Source: Sphingobacteriales bacterium (lineage in GTDB: Bacteria; Bacteroidota; Bacteroidia; Chitinophagales; Chitinophagaceae). From it: DNA of 64,000 nucleotides. Made by a program: the position numbers and the translations under genes. The notes under the pieces are model-generated. The model did not search any database, had not been told where the DNA came from, and saw nothing but the letters and a program-made list of their open reading frames with translations. The stretch lies in NCBI GenBank assembly GCA_016200915.1, contig JACQDV010000027.1, positions 1 through 64,000 of the forward strand, written 5' to 3'. Position 1 is the first letter of the stretch. Every line of letters begins with the position of its first letter. This document shows positions 32,718-42,786 of this stretch, in pieces.

Positions 32718-34001
32718 ATGGTACAGAACCTTATAAAATTTGCTTTAAGAAACAGGATGATGGTTCTGCTGGCAGCAGCAGTCTTATTCGCTTGGGGCTT
32801 CAATTCAATAAAAGATAATCCCATTGATGCCATACCGGATTTATCAGAAAACCAGGTCATCGTATTTACGGAATGGATGGGCCGCAGCCCGCAGTTGATG
32901 GAAGACCAGATTACCTATCCGCTGGTATCTAATCTTCAGGGTATTCCCCGTATCAAAACCATAAGAGGTACATCTATGTTTGGGATGAGTTTTGTGTATG
33001 TGATTTTTGAAGATAATGTTGACATCTATTGGGCCCGAACCCGTGTATTAGAACGATTAAACTATGCACAACGGTTATTACCTCCGGGAATTACCCCCGC
33101 TTTAGGTCCTGATGGAACAGGAGTTGGGCATGTTTTCTGGTATCATCTTGACGCACCCAAAATGGACTTGGGCGAACAAAGGGCATTACAGGACTGGTAT
33201 ATAAAATTTGCATTGCAGACAGTACCCGGTGTTGCGGAAGTTGCATCATTCGGCGGTTTTGAAAAACAATACCAGATTGTATTAGACCCGGTAAAGTTAC
33301 AGTTCTATAATATTTCGCTGATGGATGTGATGAATAAAGTAAAAGCCAATAATAATGATGTGGGTGGACGAAAATTTGAAATGAGTAATATGGCCTACGT
33401 AATACGTGGGCTTGGTTATATTAAAAGCAAAGAAGACGTAGAGAACATTGCGTTGGGACAGTATAATGGAATCCCGGTAAGGGTAAAAGATTTAGGTAAT
33501 GTACAAATGGGCGGTGACTTGCGTTTAGGCATTTTTGACCAGAATGGAAAAGGAGAAGTGGTCGGAGGGATTATAGTAATGCGGTATGGTCAAAATGCAG
33601 ATAAGGTAATAACTGCAGTAAAAGATAAAATGAAAGAAGTAGAAAAAGGACTTCCACCGGGTGTATCTTTTAAAACTTCCTATGACAGAAGCGGATTGAT
33701 AGAAGCAGCTATTGAAACAGTAAAGGGAAAATTAATAGAGGAAATAATTGTGGTGTGTATTGTAGTGTTGATTTTTCTTTTTCACTGGCGTAGTGCTTTG
33801 AGCATTATTATTCAAATTCCCCTAACCATTGCCGTCAGTTTTATTCTGTTAAATGCATTTGGCCTGTCATCAAATTTAATGTCTTTAACTGGTATTGCAT
33901 TAGCCATTGGAGTTATTGTGGATAATGGAATTATTATGTCTGAGAATAGTTATCGCCAGCTTTCTGAATGGCAAAATAGTGATCACCATGAAAAAAATTA
34001 A
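32718..34001 (+). pseudogene. CusA-type HME-RND efflux pump, N-terminal half (frameshifted)
   Basis: 427 residues matching the first 40 percent of a CusA/CzcA pump: the first membrane helix, NPIDAIPDLSENQVIVFTEW, porter-domain segments and the motif AIGVIVDNGIIMSEN, closest to monovalent-cation (Cu/Ag) HME-RND pumps. It runs out of frame at an A7 run (33991-33997) and ends HHEKN. Removing one A joins it to the second half as a single frame of 1081 codons including the stop, close to normal pump length. Either this is a disabled pump, a sequencing error, or a gene rescued by transcript slippage. Confidence 0.85.
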
Positions 34002-35961
34002 TAGTATGAATTTCTTTAAAAAATTAAAAGAACGTTTCAGCAAAAAAGGTAAACCCTCCTACCGGAAAATTCCTGAAGATGTTAGAATGTCAATTATAGA
34101 GCGTGCATGCCAACAGGTTTCCAGGGGGGTATTCTTTTCAACCATTATTATTATTGCTTCTTTTCTGCCTGTATTTCTTTTGACGGGGCAGGAAGGAAAA
34201 TTGTTTCATCCCCTGGCTTATACTAAAACATTTATCCTGGCTGTAGATGCAATATTGGTACTAACGCTGGCCCCGGTGCTTATTTCTTTTTTTATGAAGG
34301 GTAAGTTTTTACCAGACAATGCTAACCCGGTAAACCGGGTACTTGAACGAATTTATGAACCTGTTATCAGGGCCTGTATAAAAAGAAGATGGGCAACTAT
34401 TGGGGTTAATTTAATAGCATTGGTAATTAGCATCCCGTTGGTTATGGGGCTTGGCCGTGAGTTTATGCCACCGCTGGACGAAGGGTCATTGTTATTTATG
34501 CCGGTAATGATGCCTGATGTTTCCAATTCAGAAGCTAAGCGTTTATTACAGGTTCAGGATAAAATTATTACTACCGTACCGGAGGTAGCCCATGTAATGG
34601 GTAAAGCAGGCAGGGCGTACTCTGCAACCGATAATTCCCCCATCAGCATGGTAGAAACAATTATTATGCTGAAGCCAAGAAAGGAATGGAGGAAAGGATT
34701 TACTAAAGATAGTATCATTAACGAATTAAACGGAAAGCTGCAGATACCGGGCGTTGTAAATGGCTGGACACAGCCTATTATTAATCGCATCAACATGCTT
34801 TCAACAGGTATCCGTACTGATGTTGGAATTAAAGTGTTTGGCCAAAATTTAGATACTATTTATGCTTTTGCACAACAGGTAGAGAAAGCGCTAAGAGGCA
34901 CTCCGGGCGTTAAAGATTTGTATGTAGAACCCATAAGTGGTGGGAAATATATTGATATAGCAATAAAGCGGGAAGAAATTGGAAGATACGGATTAAGCAT
35001 TGACGATGTAAATGCAGTTGTGGAAAGTGCATTGGGCGGTATGCGGCTTAGTACTACCATCGAAGGCCGCCAGCGTTTTTCTGTGAATGCACGTTTTGCC
35101 CAGGATTTTAGAAATAATATCCAGGCATTGAAAAGACTACAGGTGCAAACAATGAGCTATGGCCCCATACCGCTGGAAGCAGTGGCAGATGTAAAAATTA
35201 CCGAAGGCCCTCCTATGATTAATTCAGAAAATGCTATGCTTAGAGGAACCGTACTTTTTAATGTGAGAGAAAGAGACTTGGCCAGTACTGTTGAAGAAGC
35301 ACAAAAAAAACTGAACAACATGATTACTAAAATGCCAAAAGGTTATTATCTCAACTGGAGCGGTAATTATGAAAACCTGATACGTAGTGAGAAAACACTA
35401 AAAATAATTTTGCCAATTGTATTGGTAATCATTTTTATGTGCATGTATTTTGCTTTTCATTCTGCAAGGGAGGCCTTCTTTAGCCTTATCTCTATTCCTT
35501 TTGCCCTGATTGGCGGAGCCTATTTTGTCTATTTCTGGGGAGTAAATCTTTCAGTAGCTGTATCGGTTGGCTTTATTGCATTATTTGGTTTAGCGGTAGA
35601 AACAGGGATTGTAATGGTAATTTACCTCAACGATGCGATGCAGCAATTGGTTGCTAAAAAAGGAAATTCCCGGGAAACAATTACCAGAGCTGATTTAAAA
35701 GAATATGTAATAGCAGGCGCTGCCAAAAGATTAAGGCCAAAGCTGATGACTGTAAGTGTCTCCTTATTTGGCTTGGTTCCTATTCTTTGGAGTACTGGTG
35801 TGGGAAGTGATGTAATGATACCCATAGTACTACCGATGGTTGGAGGTGTATTGACTTCATCAACGCATATTCTTCTGGTGACACCATTGATATTTTTAAT
35901 GCAAAAGGAATATGAATTAAGAAAGCACGGGAAAATTGAGGTAATGGAAACGCATCATTAA
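33988..35961 (+). pseudogene. CusA-type HME-RND efflux pump, C-terminal half
   Basis: From ATG 33988, 657 residues. Reading starts MKKINSMNFFKKLKERF and continues with FFSTIIIIASFLPVFLLTGQ, LAYTKTFILAVDAILVLTLA, GREFMPPLDEGSLLFMPVMM and the later porter and membrane segments to the end of the pump. This half lacks the first transmembrane block and cannot work alone. ATG 33988 overlaps the end of the first half, so separate translation is possible. Downstream is a DUF4136 lipoprotein gene, 11 bases away; TolC and CusB partners follow at 37.2 and 40.0 kb. Confidence 0.85.
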
Positions 35962-35972
35962 AAAACAGAGAC

Positions 35973-36638
35973 ATGAGAATAAGCACAGCATATTTTATAA
36001 AAAATCACATCGTAACTGGTATTGCATTAATAGTACTGGCGGGATGCAGTCAAAAAATGTACAAAGATATACAAAGCAACTACGACCGGTCTACAGATTT
36101 TAAACAGTATAAAACTTTTGCCTGGCTGCCAGATAAAGATTCCATTGATGCAAAAACCCTTTTTGGAATGATGCGGAATAATACCATGAACTATTTTACA
36201 CATTGCATGGGCGAAAGAGGCTACAAAGCAAATACGGACAACCCTGATGTTTTACTGGAACTGATAATTAAAAGTGAAACAAAAGAAAAGGAAGGCCCAA
36301 CACTTCCCAAGCCCTTTAGTACAACAACGGTTACCACTTATGCAAATCCCTACCTGCACCCATTGTCTAATCCTTTTAAGTACAATAAGCCTTTTACTTA
36401 TAAATATTTCAATTACCCCTCAGAAAAACAATTACCTAAAGAAACTTATCTGAAGAACTCAATTACACTGAATGTTATTGACAGGGCAAATCAAAAAATT
36501 GTGTGGACGGGAACGGCTAAAGCGGACTTATATGATACTGCTTATTTGCAGATGAATCTGCACCCTGTAGTATATGACATACTGGAACAGTACCCGGTAA
36601 AACCATATTCTAAGCATAGAAGAGACACGAAGAATTAG
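35973..36638 (+). CDS. DUF4136 lipoprotein (copy 2)
   Basis: 221 residues: lipobox VLAGCSQ, then SNYDRSTDFKQYKTFAWLPD and the C-terminal ITLNVIDRANQKIVWTGTAK, closely matching the protein at 19071. The variable centre here is Pro/Tyr-rich (YANPYLHPLSNPFKYNKPFT) rather than a dense tyrosine run. It starts 11 bases after the CusA C-terminal half and is probably cotranscribed with it. Function unknown. Confidence 0.82.
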   Translation: MRISTAYFIKNHIVTGIALIVLAGCSQKMYKDIQSNYDRSTDFKQYKTFAWLPDKDSIDAKTLFGMMRNNTMNYFTHCMGERGYKANTDNPDVLLELIIKSETKEKEGPTLPKPFSTTTVTTYANPYLHPLSNPFKYNKPFTYKYFNYPSEKQLPKETYLKNSITLNVIDRANQKIVWTGTAKADLYDTAYLQMNLHPVVYDILEQYPVKPYSKHRRDTKN

Positions 36639-36730
36639 GAAATAAGAATTATTGAAAAAAAATATTAATAATGATACCCGGTAATGAACCTGAATTTGCG
36701 GAGGAAAAACAAAAACTTAAAACACACAAA

Positions 36731-37177
36731 ATGAAAAATTATTCATCAACTATTTTTGCTCTTTTTATGGTTGCTTTATTCTCTTGCAACAACAGTAGTA
36801 ATAATATAGCCAGTAAAAAAAGTATTGTAGCCACTTCTGCAATTATTTTTTCAGATACAGCCATCACTAAACTTCTGAATAAGCAGGTTTGTATGATCAA
36901 TAACAGGTTTATGAACTCTGATCAAATTGCAGTCCCCATAGAAAATAAAACGTATTACGGTTGCTGTGAAGGATGTGTAAAAGCCCTCAATGAAGACTCA
37001 ACTACACACTATACCACTGATCCGCTATCGGGTGAACAGGTAGATAAAGCCATTGCTTTTATTATTGGCAAGCCCGGTTCAAAAGAAGATGTTTTATATT
37101 TTAAAACAGAGACAAATGCAAGGGAGTATTTCGCTAAAACTTTTCAACCAGTTAAAGGTTCAAAATCAATTCAATAA
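36731..37177 (+). CDS. TRASH/YHS-like metal-binding lipoprotein
   Basis: 148 residues from ATG 36731, which gives the lipobox VALFSCNN; an ATG 60 bases upstream would place it too deep. The core KQVCMINNRFMNSDQIAVPI followed by YYGCCEGCVKAL has the spaced cysteine pattern of TRASH/YHS domains, which bind or sense copper and similar metals. The tail (EDVLYFKTETNAREYFAKTF) is helical. Encoded between the DUF4136 lipoprotein and the TolC-type channel in the efflux region. Confidence 0.75.
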   Translation: MKNYSSTIFALFMVALFSCNNSSNNIASKKSIVATSAIIFSDTAITKLLNKQVCMINNRFMNSDQIAVPIENKTYYGCCEGCVKALNEDSTTHYTTDPLSGEQVDKAIAFIIGKPGSKEDVLYFKTETNAREYFAKTFQPVKGSKSIQ

Positions 37178-37201
37178 CGTTTTAAAACATTAGTAAACAA
37201 T

Positions 37202-38500
37202 ATGAGTTACAGAATTAAAAAGCCAATTAATAACGCAATTGATTTGATGAGAAAAATGCTGTGCACATTTTTTTGTCTCACAGTTTTAGGTGTTTTTACT
37301 GCTAATGCCCAACAAATAAGCATCAGTACAATTCTGGATTCTATTCAGGCAAGTAATCCATCTCTGAAGATGTATGATGCTGAAGTGCGTTCATTAGATG
37401 AAGCTGCTAAAGGCGCTAAAAGCTGGATGGCTCCTGAATTGTCATCGGGATTTTTTATGACACCCTATGCTCCCCGTTACTGGAAATCAATGAATGGGCA
37501 GCCTGGTATGGGGCAATATACTATAGCAGCACAGCAAATCATACCCAATCCTAAGCGGTTAAATGCAGATTATAAATACATGTCTTCCATGTCATCTGTA
37601 GAAAAGGAGAAGAAAGGTTATACATTAAATCAACTATATGCAGATGCAAAGAAGAATTATTATGAATGGATAGTAATCAAAAAGCAGTTATTGATTTTAG
37701 ATGATAATGAAAAGCTTTTAAACTATATGGTTCAAAGTGCCGAAATTAGGTATAAAAACGGGCTTGAAAAGATTAATGCCTATTATAAAGCGAAAGCTGC
37801 AATTGCTAATGTACAAAGTATGAGGGTTATGCTGGAGAATGAAATAAAGCAACGGAAATATAATATCAACACGTTAATGTACCGGGATAAGACAATTGAA
37901 TTTGATATTGATACTTCTTATACCGTGAAGGATTATCAGAATATCACATTTGATACTACATTATTTGTAACTAACAGAAGCGATATAAAAGCTATTGAAA
38001 AAGAAATGTATGTGAATATATTAAAACAGGAAACCGAAAGAACGAGGCTGCTACCGGAGTTTGGGTTCCGGTTTGAAAATGCCTATGGATGGGCAAAACA
38101 ACCCATGCAGTTTTCTGCAATGGCATCAGTCCGGCTGCCGATGGCCCGGTGGTCAGCTAAAATGAATAAAGCCAATATTGAAAGTATTAAATGGAAAAAT
38201 GAGTCATTGCAACAGCAAAAGAAAATGATTTTAAATGAATCAACAGGGATGGCTTATAGTATGCGAACTGACATTTTCAATAAAAACAAGCAAATCAAAT
38301 TATATGAAGAAAAAATCTTACCGGCCCTTCGCAGAAACTATCAGGCATACCAATTGGCTTATGAACAAAACACTGAAGAGTTGTTTGAATTATTTGATGC
38401 GTGGGAAACTTTAAATATGACGCAGCTTGAATATTTAAAACAACTGCAGGAATTACTTTCCATGCAGGTAGAGTTGGAAAGAATCCTACAAATAAAATAA
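37202..38500 (+). CDS. TolC-type outer-membrane efflux protein (first)
   Basis: 432 residues. The signal peptide is LTVLGVFTANAQ, best read from ATG 37247, with the annotated ATG giving a 15-residue extension. The body is typical of TolC/CusC: heptad helices around ISTILDSIQASNPSLKMYDA, NQLYADAKKNYYEWIVIKKQ and YEQNTEELFELFDAWETLNM. It forms the outer-membrane exit of a tripartite pump. The nearest pump is the split CusA and the nearest adaptor the HMBD-CusB at 40042. Confidence 0.88.
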   Translation: MSYRIKKPINNAIDLMRKMLCTFFCLTVLGVFTANAQQISISTILDSIQASNPSLKMYDAEVRSLDEAAKGAKSWMAPELSSGFFMTPYAPRYWKSMNGQPGMGQYTIAAQQIIPNPKRLNADYKYMSSMSSVEKEKKGYTLNQLYADAKKNYYEWIVIKKQLLILDDNEKLLNYMVQSAEIRYKNGLEKINAYYKAKAAIANVQSMRVMLENEIKQRKYNINTLMYRDKTIEFDIDTSYTVKDYQNITFDTTLFVTNRSDIKAIEKEMYVNILKQETERTRLLPEFGFRFENAYGWAKQPMQFSAMASVRLPMARWSAKMNKANIESIKWKNESLQQQKKMILNESTGMAYSMRTDIFNKNKQIKLYEEKILPALRRNYQAYQLAYEQNTEELFELFDAWETLNMTQLEYLKQLQELLSMQVELERILQIK

Positions 38501-38525
38501 TTTTTCATCTTAAAATCTTTCAACT

Positions 38526-40022
38526 ATGAAACGCAGAGAATTTATAAAAAACACCGGGTTGGGAACAGGCAGCATAATAGCAGGTAGCTCCGCACTCACT
38601 TTTTTAGCAGCATGTAAGAAAAACAACATGATGAATGGCAGTGGTATGAATATGAGCGGACAACCTGTTCCGGTAACAGAAGGAAGCTTCAGCAGGTTAC
38701 TACCCATTCCAAATACAGTAACGGGCAATACAACATTAACCGCACAGGCAACGATGGCAAATATTAATGGCAGCAATATTTCTGCATTGGGTTATCAGGC
38801 TAATGGAATATTAGGCCCCACTATCCGGGTCAATAATGGTGTAAACGCTAATATCAACTTTCAGAATAACCTATCTGAGAAAAGCAATATTCACTGGCAC
38901 GGGTTAAAGATTCCGGCTAATATGGATGGTCATCCGGAAGCTGTTATAAATTCCGGCAGTGGCTTTAATTATCAGTTCGCAATTAATCAACGGGCCGGGT
39001 TATGTTGGTATCATCCGCATCCTGAGGGAGCCACCGCAAGACAGGCTTTCCAGGGATTAGCCGGTTTGTTTATTATTAATGATGCTGAAGAAGCAGCTTT
39101 AAATATGCCTTCCGGCATTTATGAAATTCCCCTGGTAATACAGGATAAGCGGCTTACTGCATCTGGCATTGCTTATAACCCTTCAATGGGAGAAGTAATG
39201 TCGGGCTATATGGGCGAAACAATCATTGTAAACGGAGAGGCATCGCCTTACACTGAAGTAGCAACACGTTACTATCGTTTGAGGATACTAAACGGCTCCA
39301 ATGCCCGTATCTATAATCTTGCTTTGAGTAATAATGCTGATTTAATTATTATCGGTAACGATGGAGGTTTATTAAAAAACCCGGCAACAGTTAAAACCAT
39401 TTTATTGGCACCGGGAGAAAGATTAGATGTACTGGTAAACTTTGCCGGGTTAACCATCGGCACGGAAGTATATTTAGAAAGCAGAATGTTTGATAATGGC
39501 GGCAGTGCTCAAGGCAAACAGGGTTTTAAGATTATGAAGTTCAAAATAACTCAAACTTTAAGTGATAGTTTCACTTTACCCGTTGCACTTTCTGCGGTTA
39601 ATTCTATTCCTGCTTCCTCATCTTCAAAAACAAGAAATTTCATTATCAATGCCATGCAAATGAGCGGTGGTATGAATATGACAGGTATCCACAGAATTAA
39701 TGATAAGACCTATGATAAAAACAGGATTGATGAAAATGTATCAGCCAATGCAACAGAGATATGGGTATTTGATAATTCACAAGGTGATGAGCCGCATCCC
39801 ATGCACCTGCACGGCGTACATTTCCAGGTATTGGAAAGAAGCGGTGGGCGGGGTCAATTAACAGTTTCCGAAAGTGGCTGGAAGGATACTGTTTTAGTAA
39901 TGCCCCGTGAAACGGTAAAAATTATCATCCCATTTTCAACATTAACCGGTGTATTTGTTTTCCATTGCCACAATCTTGAACATGAAGATGACGGCATGAT
40001 GTTACAATATCAATTGACTTAA
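38526..40022 (+). CDS. Tat-exported multicopper oxidase (CueO/CopA-like lipoprotein)
   Basis: 498 residues. A twin-arginine signal (KRREFIKNTG) ends in a lipobox (FLAACKK). The copper ligands are visible: HWHGLKIP, WYHPHPEG, the type 1/3 site HPMHLHGVHFQV and HCHNLEHEDDGMM. A Met/Gly stretch after the lipobox (NNMMNGSGMNMSG) resembles the Met-rich Cu(I)-capture segments of copper-detoxifying oxidases. It would oxidise Cu(I) in the periplasm. It follows the TolC gene by 25 bases. Confidence 0.93.
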   Translation: MKRREFIKNTGLGTGSIIAGSSALTFLAACKKNNMMNGSGMNMSGQPVPVTEGSFSRLLPIPNTVTGNTTLTAQATMANINGSNISALGYQANGILGPTIRVNNGVNANINFQNNLSEKSNIHWHGLKIPANMDGHPEAVINSGSGFNYQFAINQRAGLCWYHPHPEGATARQAFQGLAGLFIINDAEEAALNMPSGIYEIPLVIQDKRLTASGIAYNPSMGEVMSGYMGETIIVNGEASPYTEVATRYYRLRILNGSNARIYNLALSNNADLIIIGNDGGLLKNPATVKTILLAPGERLDVLVNFAGLTIGTEVYLESRMFDNGGSAQGKQGFKIMKFKITQTLSDSFTLPVALSAVNSIPASSSSKTRNFIINAMQMSGGMNMTGIHRINDKTYDKNRIDENVSANATEIWVFDNSQGDEPHPMHLHGVHFQVLERSGGRGQLTVSESGWKDTVLVMPRETVKIIIPFSTLTGVFVFHCHNLEHEDDGMMLQYQLT

Positions 40023-40041
40023 AAGATTTTATTACTCAGTT

Positions 40042-41391
40042 ATGAAAAAAAAGAAAATAGCAATTATTATATCCTCGGTGCTGGTTCTATTGGCCGTGTC
40101 CGCTTGGATATATTTTAAAGTACTGCTTCCAAAGAACACTACGCATACACAGCACGAAGGAATGGCAGGAATGGAAAACATGAACATGGATAGTAAGGAT
40201 GGGAATATGAGTACCACTTCCCCGGGAGAGAAGGTATTGTACACCTGCTCTATGCACCCGCAAATTATCCGTGATAAACCCGGCGATTGCCCTATTTGTG
40301 GAATGCACTTGGTAAAAAAGGAAAGTGCAAGTAAAGAAATACACGATGTTTCTTTGCACACCTTACTGCAACCAACCAACGGTTATGCAATTTCTACTAT
40401 ACCTGCCACAACGCTATCGAGCAGTGAAGAACCCGTAGAAATTAATGCGCTTGGTTATACAGCCTACAACACCACTGAAGTTGGAGCAATATCCGCACGG
40501 ATAAGTGGAAGAATTGAAAAGCTGTATGTACTGTATCGGTACCAGCTAATAAAAAGGGGGCAAAGAATTATGGACATCTATAGCCCCGAACTGCTTACTG
40601 CACAACAAAACCTTTTATTTCTCCTCAAGAACGATCCATCCAATAATTCTTTAATTAATGCAGCTAAAGAAAAATTATTGCTCCTGGGTTTTCCAAACGA
40701 GCAATTACTACAGGTAGTAAACACAAAAAAAACATTGTTTACTGTACCTGTGTATAGCAGTTACAGCGGTCATGTTCATGAAGCATTGAATACAGGAATG
40801 AACAATGCGGTAACAGAAGCTCCGGCAATGAGTGAAGCTACATCAGTAACCACACAGGAACTTAGCCTTAAAGAAGGAATGTATTTACAAAAGGGGCAGA
40901 CTATTTTTAAAGTTTATAACCCCAATAAAGTGTGGGCTTTGCTGAATATCTATCCATCAGACCAGGTGTTTATTAAAGTGGGCAATAAAGTAAAAATTGT
41001 ACCGGAAGCTAAACCAGATAAGGATTTTAGTAGCTCTATTTATTTTATTGAACCTTTTTTCAGGCCCGGCAGTAAAACATTAACGGCAAGGGTAAATATT
41101 GACAACAGTGCTTTGCAATTACCCATCGGCAGCCAGGTACGGGCTACTATTTTCAGCAACGCAATAAATGCAAAATGGTTACCAAAGGAAGCCATACTAT
41201 CATTGGGTCTTGAAAAAGTTGTATTTGTAAGAAGTGGTAACGGGTACAAAACACAAAAGGTTGAAACAGGAGTAGTTTATAAAAATTTAATTCAAATAAC
41301 AGGAGGTATTACTGTTGCAGACTCTGTGGCAACAAATGCACAGTTTTTAATGGATAGCGAAAGTTTCATAAAAATCAGGGACAAGGACTAA
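40042..41391 (+). CDS. CusB-type RND adaptor with HMBD domain (first)
   Basis: 449 residues. A membrane anchor (IAIIISSVLVLLAVSAWIYF) is followed by an HMBD unit (YTCSMHPQIIRDKPGDCPIC) and then the adaptor core (ARISGRIEKLYVLYRYQLIK, IYSPELLTAQQNLLFLLKN, VWALLNIYPSDQVFIKVGNK). The adaptor links the inner-membrane pump with the TolC channel and loads metal from the periplasm. A Met/His-rich stretch (HEGMAGMENMNMDSKDGN) precedes the HMBD. It starts 19 bases after the oxidase gene. Confidence 0.92.
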   Translation: MKKKKIAIIISSVLVLLAVSAWIYFKVLLPKNTTHTQHEGMAGMENMNMDSKDGNMSTTSPGEKVLYTCSMHPQIIRDKPGDCPICGMHLVKKESASKEIHDVSLHTLLQPTNGYAISTIPATTLSSSEEPVEINALGYTAYNTTEVGAISARISGRIEKLYVLYRYQLIKRGQRIMDIYSPELLTAQQNLLFLLKNDPSNNSLINAAKEKLLLLGFPNEQLLQVVNTKKTLFTVPVYSSYSGHVHEALNTGMNNAVTEAPAMSEATSVTTQELSLKEGMYLQKGQTIFKVYNPNKVWALLNIYPSDQVFIKVGNKVKIVPEAKPDKDFSSSIYFIEPFFRPGSKTLTARVNIDNSALQLPIGSQVRATIFSNAINAKWLPKEAILSLGLEKVVFVRSGNGYKTQKVETGVVYKNLIQITGGITVADSVATNAQFLMDSESFIKIRDKD

Positions 41392-41483
41392 TAAAATTAA
41401 AAAATAAAGGCCCGTGAATTAATGTTGAGAAGAAAAAAGATACTAGTGACATTGGTGGACGGTAACAATAAAATATATAAAAG

Positions 41484-42698
41484 ATGAAAAAAATATTTAT
41501 CGTAGTACTTGTTTTTTTATTTGCTGCCTGCAAAAATAAGAATGAGAAAGTCGCAGCCCATGCAGAACATAATATGGAAATGAACGACGTGTATTATACC
41601 TGTTCAATGCACCCGCAGGTGATGCAGGATAAGCCAGGTAACTGTCCGATATGTGGTATGAAATTGATAGAAGCTAAAAAAGGGGGATCAACCGATCCGA
41701 ATGAAGTAAAGCTTAGTGACCAGCAAATTCAATTAGGCAATATCTCAACAGATACCATCCGCAGCGGAATAATTGGCGATCAGATGGTACTCACCGCAAC
41801 ATTAAATGCCGACCAGCAAAAAATCAATGCGGTAAGTGCAAGGGTGATGGGAAGAATTGAACGGCTTTACTTCAAAAACCTGGGCGACTATGTTAATAAA
41901 GGCGACAAATTATTTGATATATACAGTGAAGAACTGAATAATGCCAAGCAGGAATATATACTGACACTTGAAAAACAAAAGACCCTTGATAATACAATTG
42001 TCGATTTAACAGCGTTGTTACAAAGTGCGAAAAATAAATTGCTGCTCTGGGGCTTATCAGAAACACAAATACAAGAAATAGCTTTAAAAAAAACTACAAC
42101 ACCTGTTACCACTTTTTATAGCCCTGTTGCAGGTTATATTACAACATTAGATGTAAGGGAAGGCGAATATGCAATGGAAGGTGGTACTATTGTGCGGATA
42201 GCAGACTTATCAACGCTTTGGGCAGAAGCACAGGTTTATTCGTCTCAGTTATCACAGATAGATTATAATGCCATTGCTTACATTCAATTCCCTGATTTAC
42301 CTGGCAAACAAGCAAATGGAAAGATTGAATTCATGAACCCTGAAATTAATCCGCAAACACGTATTAATCTTTTACGTGTTAGTATATCTAATTCCGCAAA
42401 CCTGTTAAAACCGGGCATGCCAGCTTATGTTACCTTAAAAGGCAAACAGGTAAATACATTAACCTTACCTTCTGATGCAGTACTTCGAACAGGAACCGGG
42501 GCATCGGTTTGGGTGCAAACCGGTGACCATAGTTATAAAAGCAAAATGGTGACAATTGGTATGCAGGATGGTGACAAGGTTGAGATAAAGTCAGGCCTTC
42601 AATCCGGAGACATTGTGGTGATCACCGGTGCTTATTTATTAAACAGTGAATTTATTTTTAAGAAGGGGGCTAACCCGATGGCAGGAATGAAAATGTAG
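41484..42698 (+). CDS. CusB-type RND adaptor with HMBD domain (second)
   Basis: 404 residues. Lipobox LFAACKNK, then YTCSMHPQVMQDKPGNCPIC and the adaptor core (ARVMGRIERLYFKNLGDYVN, IYSEELNNAKQEYILTLEKQ, LWAEAQVYSSQLSQIDYNAI). It ends GANPMAGMKM. It is clearly paralogous to the preceding adaptor but shorter and lipidated. The two could form a mixed hexamer or serve different pumps. The last codons reappear as a fragment at 46572. Confidence 0.92.
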   Translation: MKKIFIVVLVFLFAACKNKNEKVAAHAEHNMEMNDVYYTCSMHPQVMQDKPGNCPICGMKLIEAKKGGSTDPNEVKLSDQQIQLGNISTDTIRSGIIGDQMVLTATLNADQQKINAVSARVMGRIERLYFKNLGDYVNKGDKLFDIYSEELNNAKQEYILTLEKQKTLDNTIVDLTALLQSAKNKLLLWGLSETQIQEIALKKTTTPVTTFYSPVAGYITTLDVREGEYAMEGGTIVRIADLSTLWAEAQVYSSQLSQIDYNAIAYIQFPDLPGKQANGKIEFMNPEINPQTRINLLRVSISNSANLLKPGMPAYVTLKGKQVNTLTLPSDAVLRTGTGASVWVQTGDHSYKSKMVTIGMQDGDKVEIKSGLQSGDIVVITGAYLLNSEFIFKKGANPMAGMKM

Positions 42699-42786
42699 GG
42701 ATGATGAAAGGCAATAATTATCTTTTATTTTCTTATACCAGTAATCGCAGAATATTAGAATAGTAAAAAAATATCTGTTTCATCTG

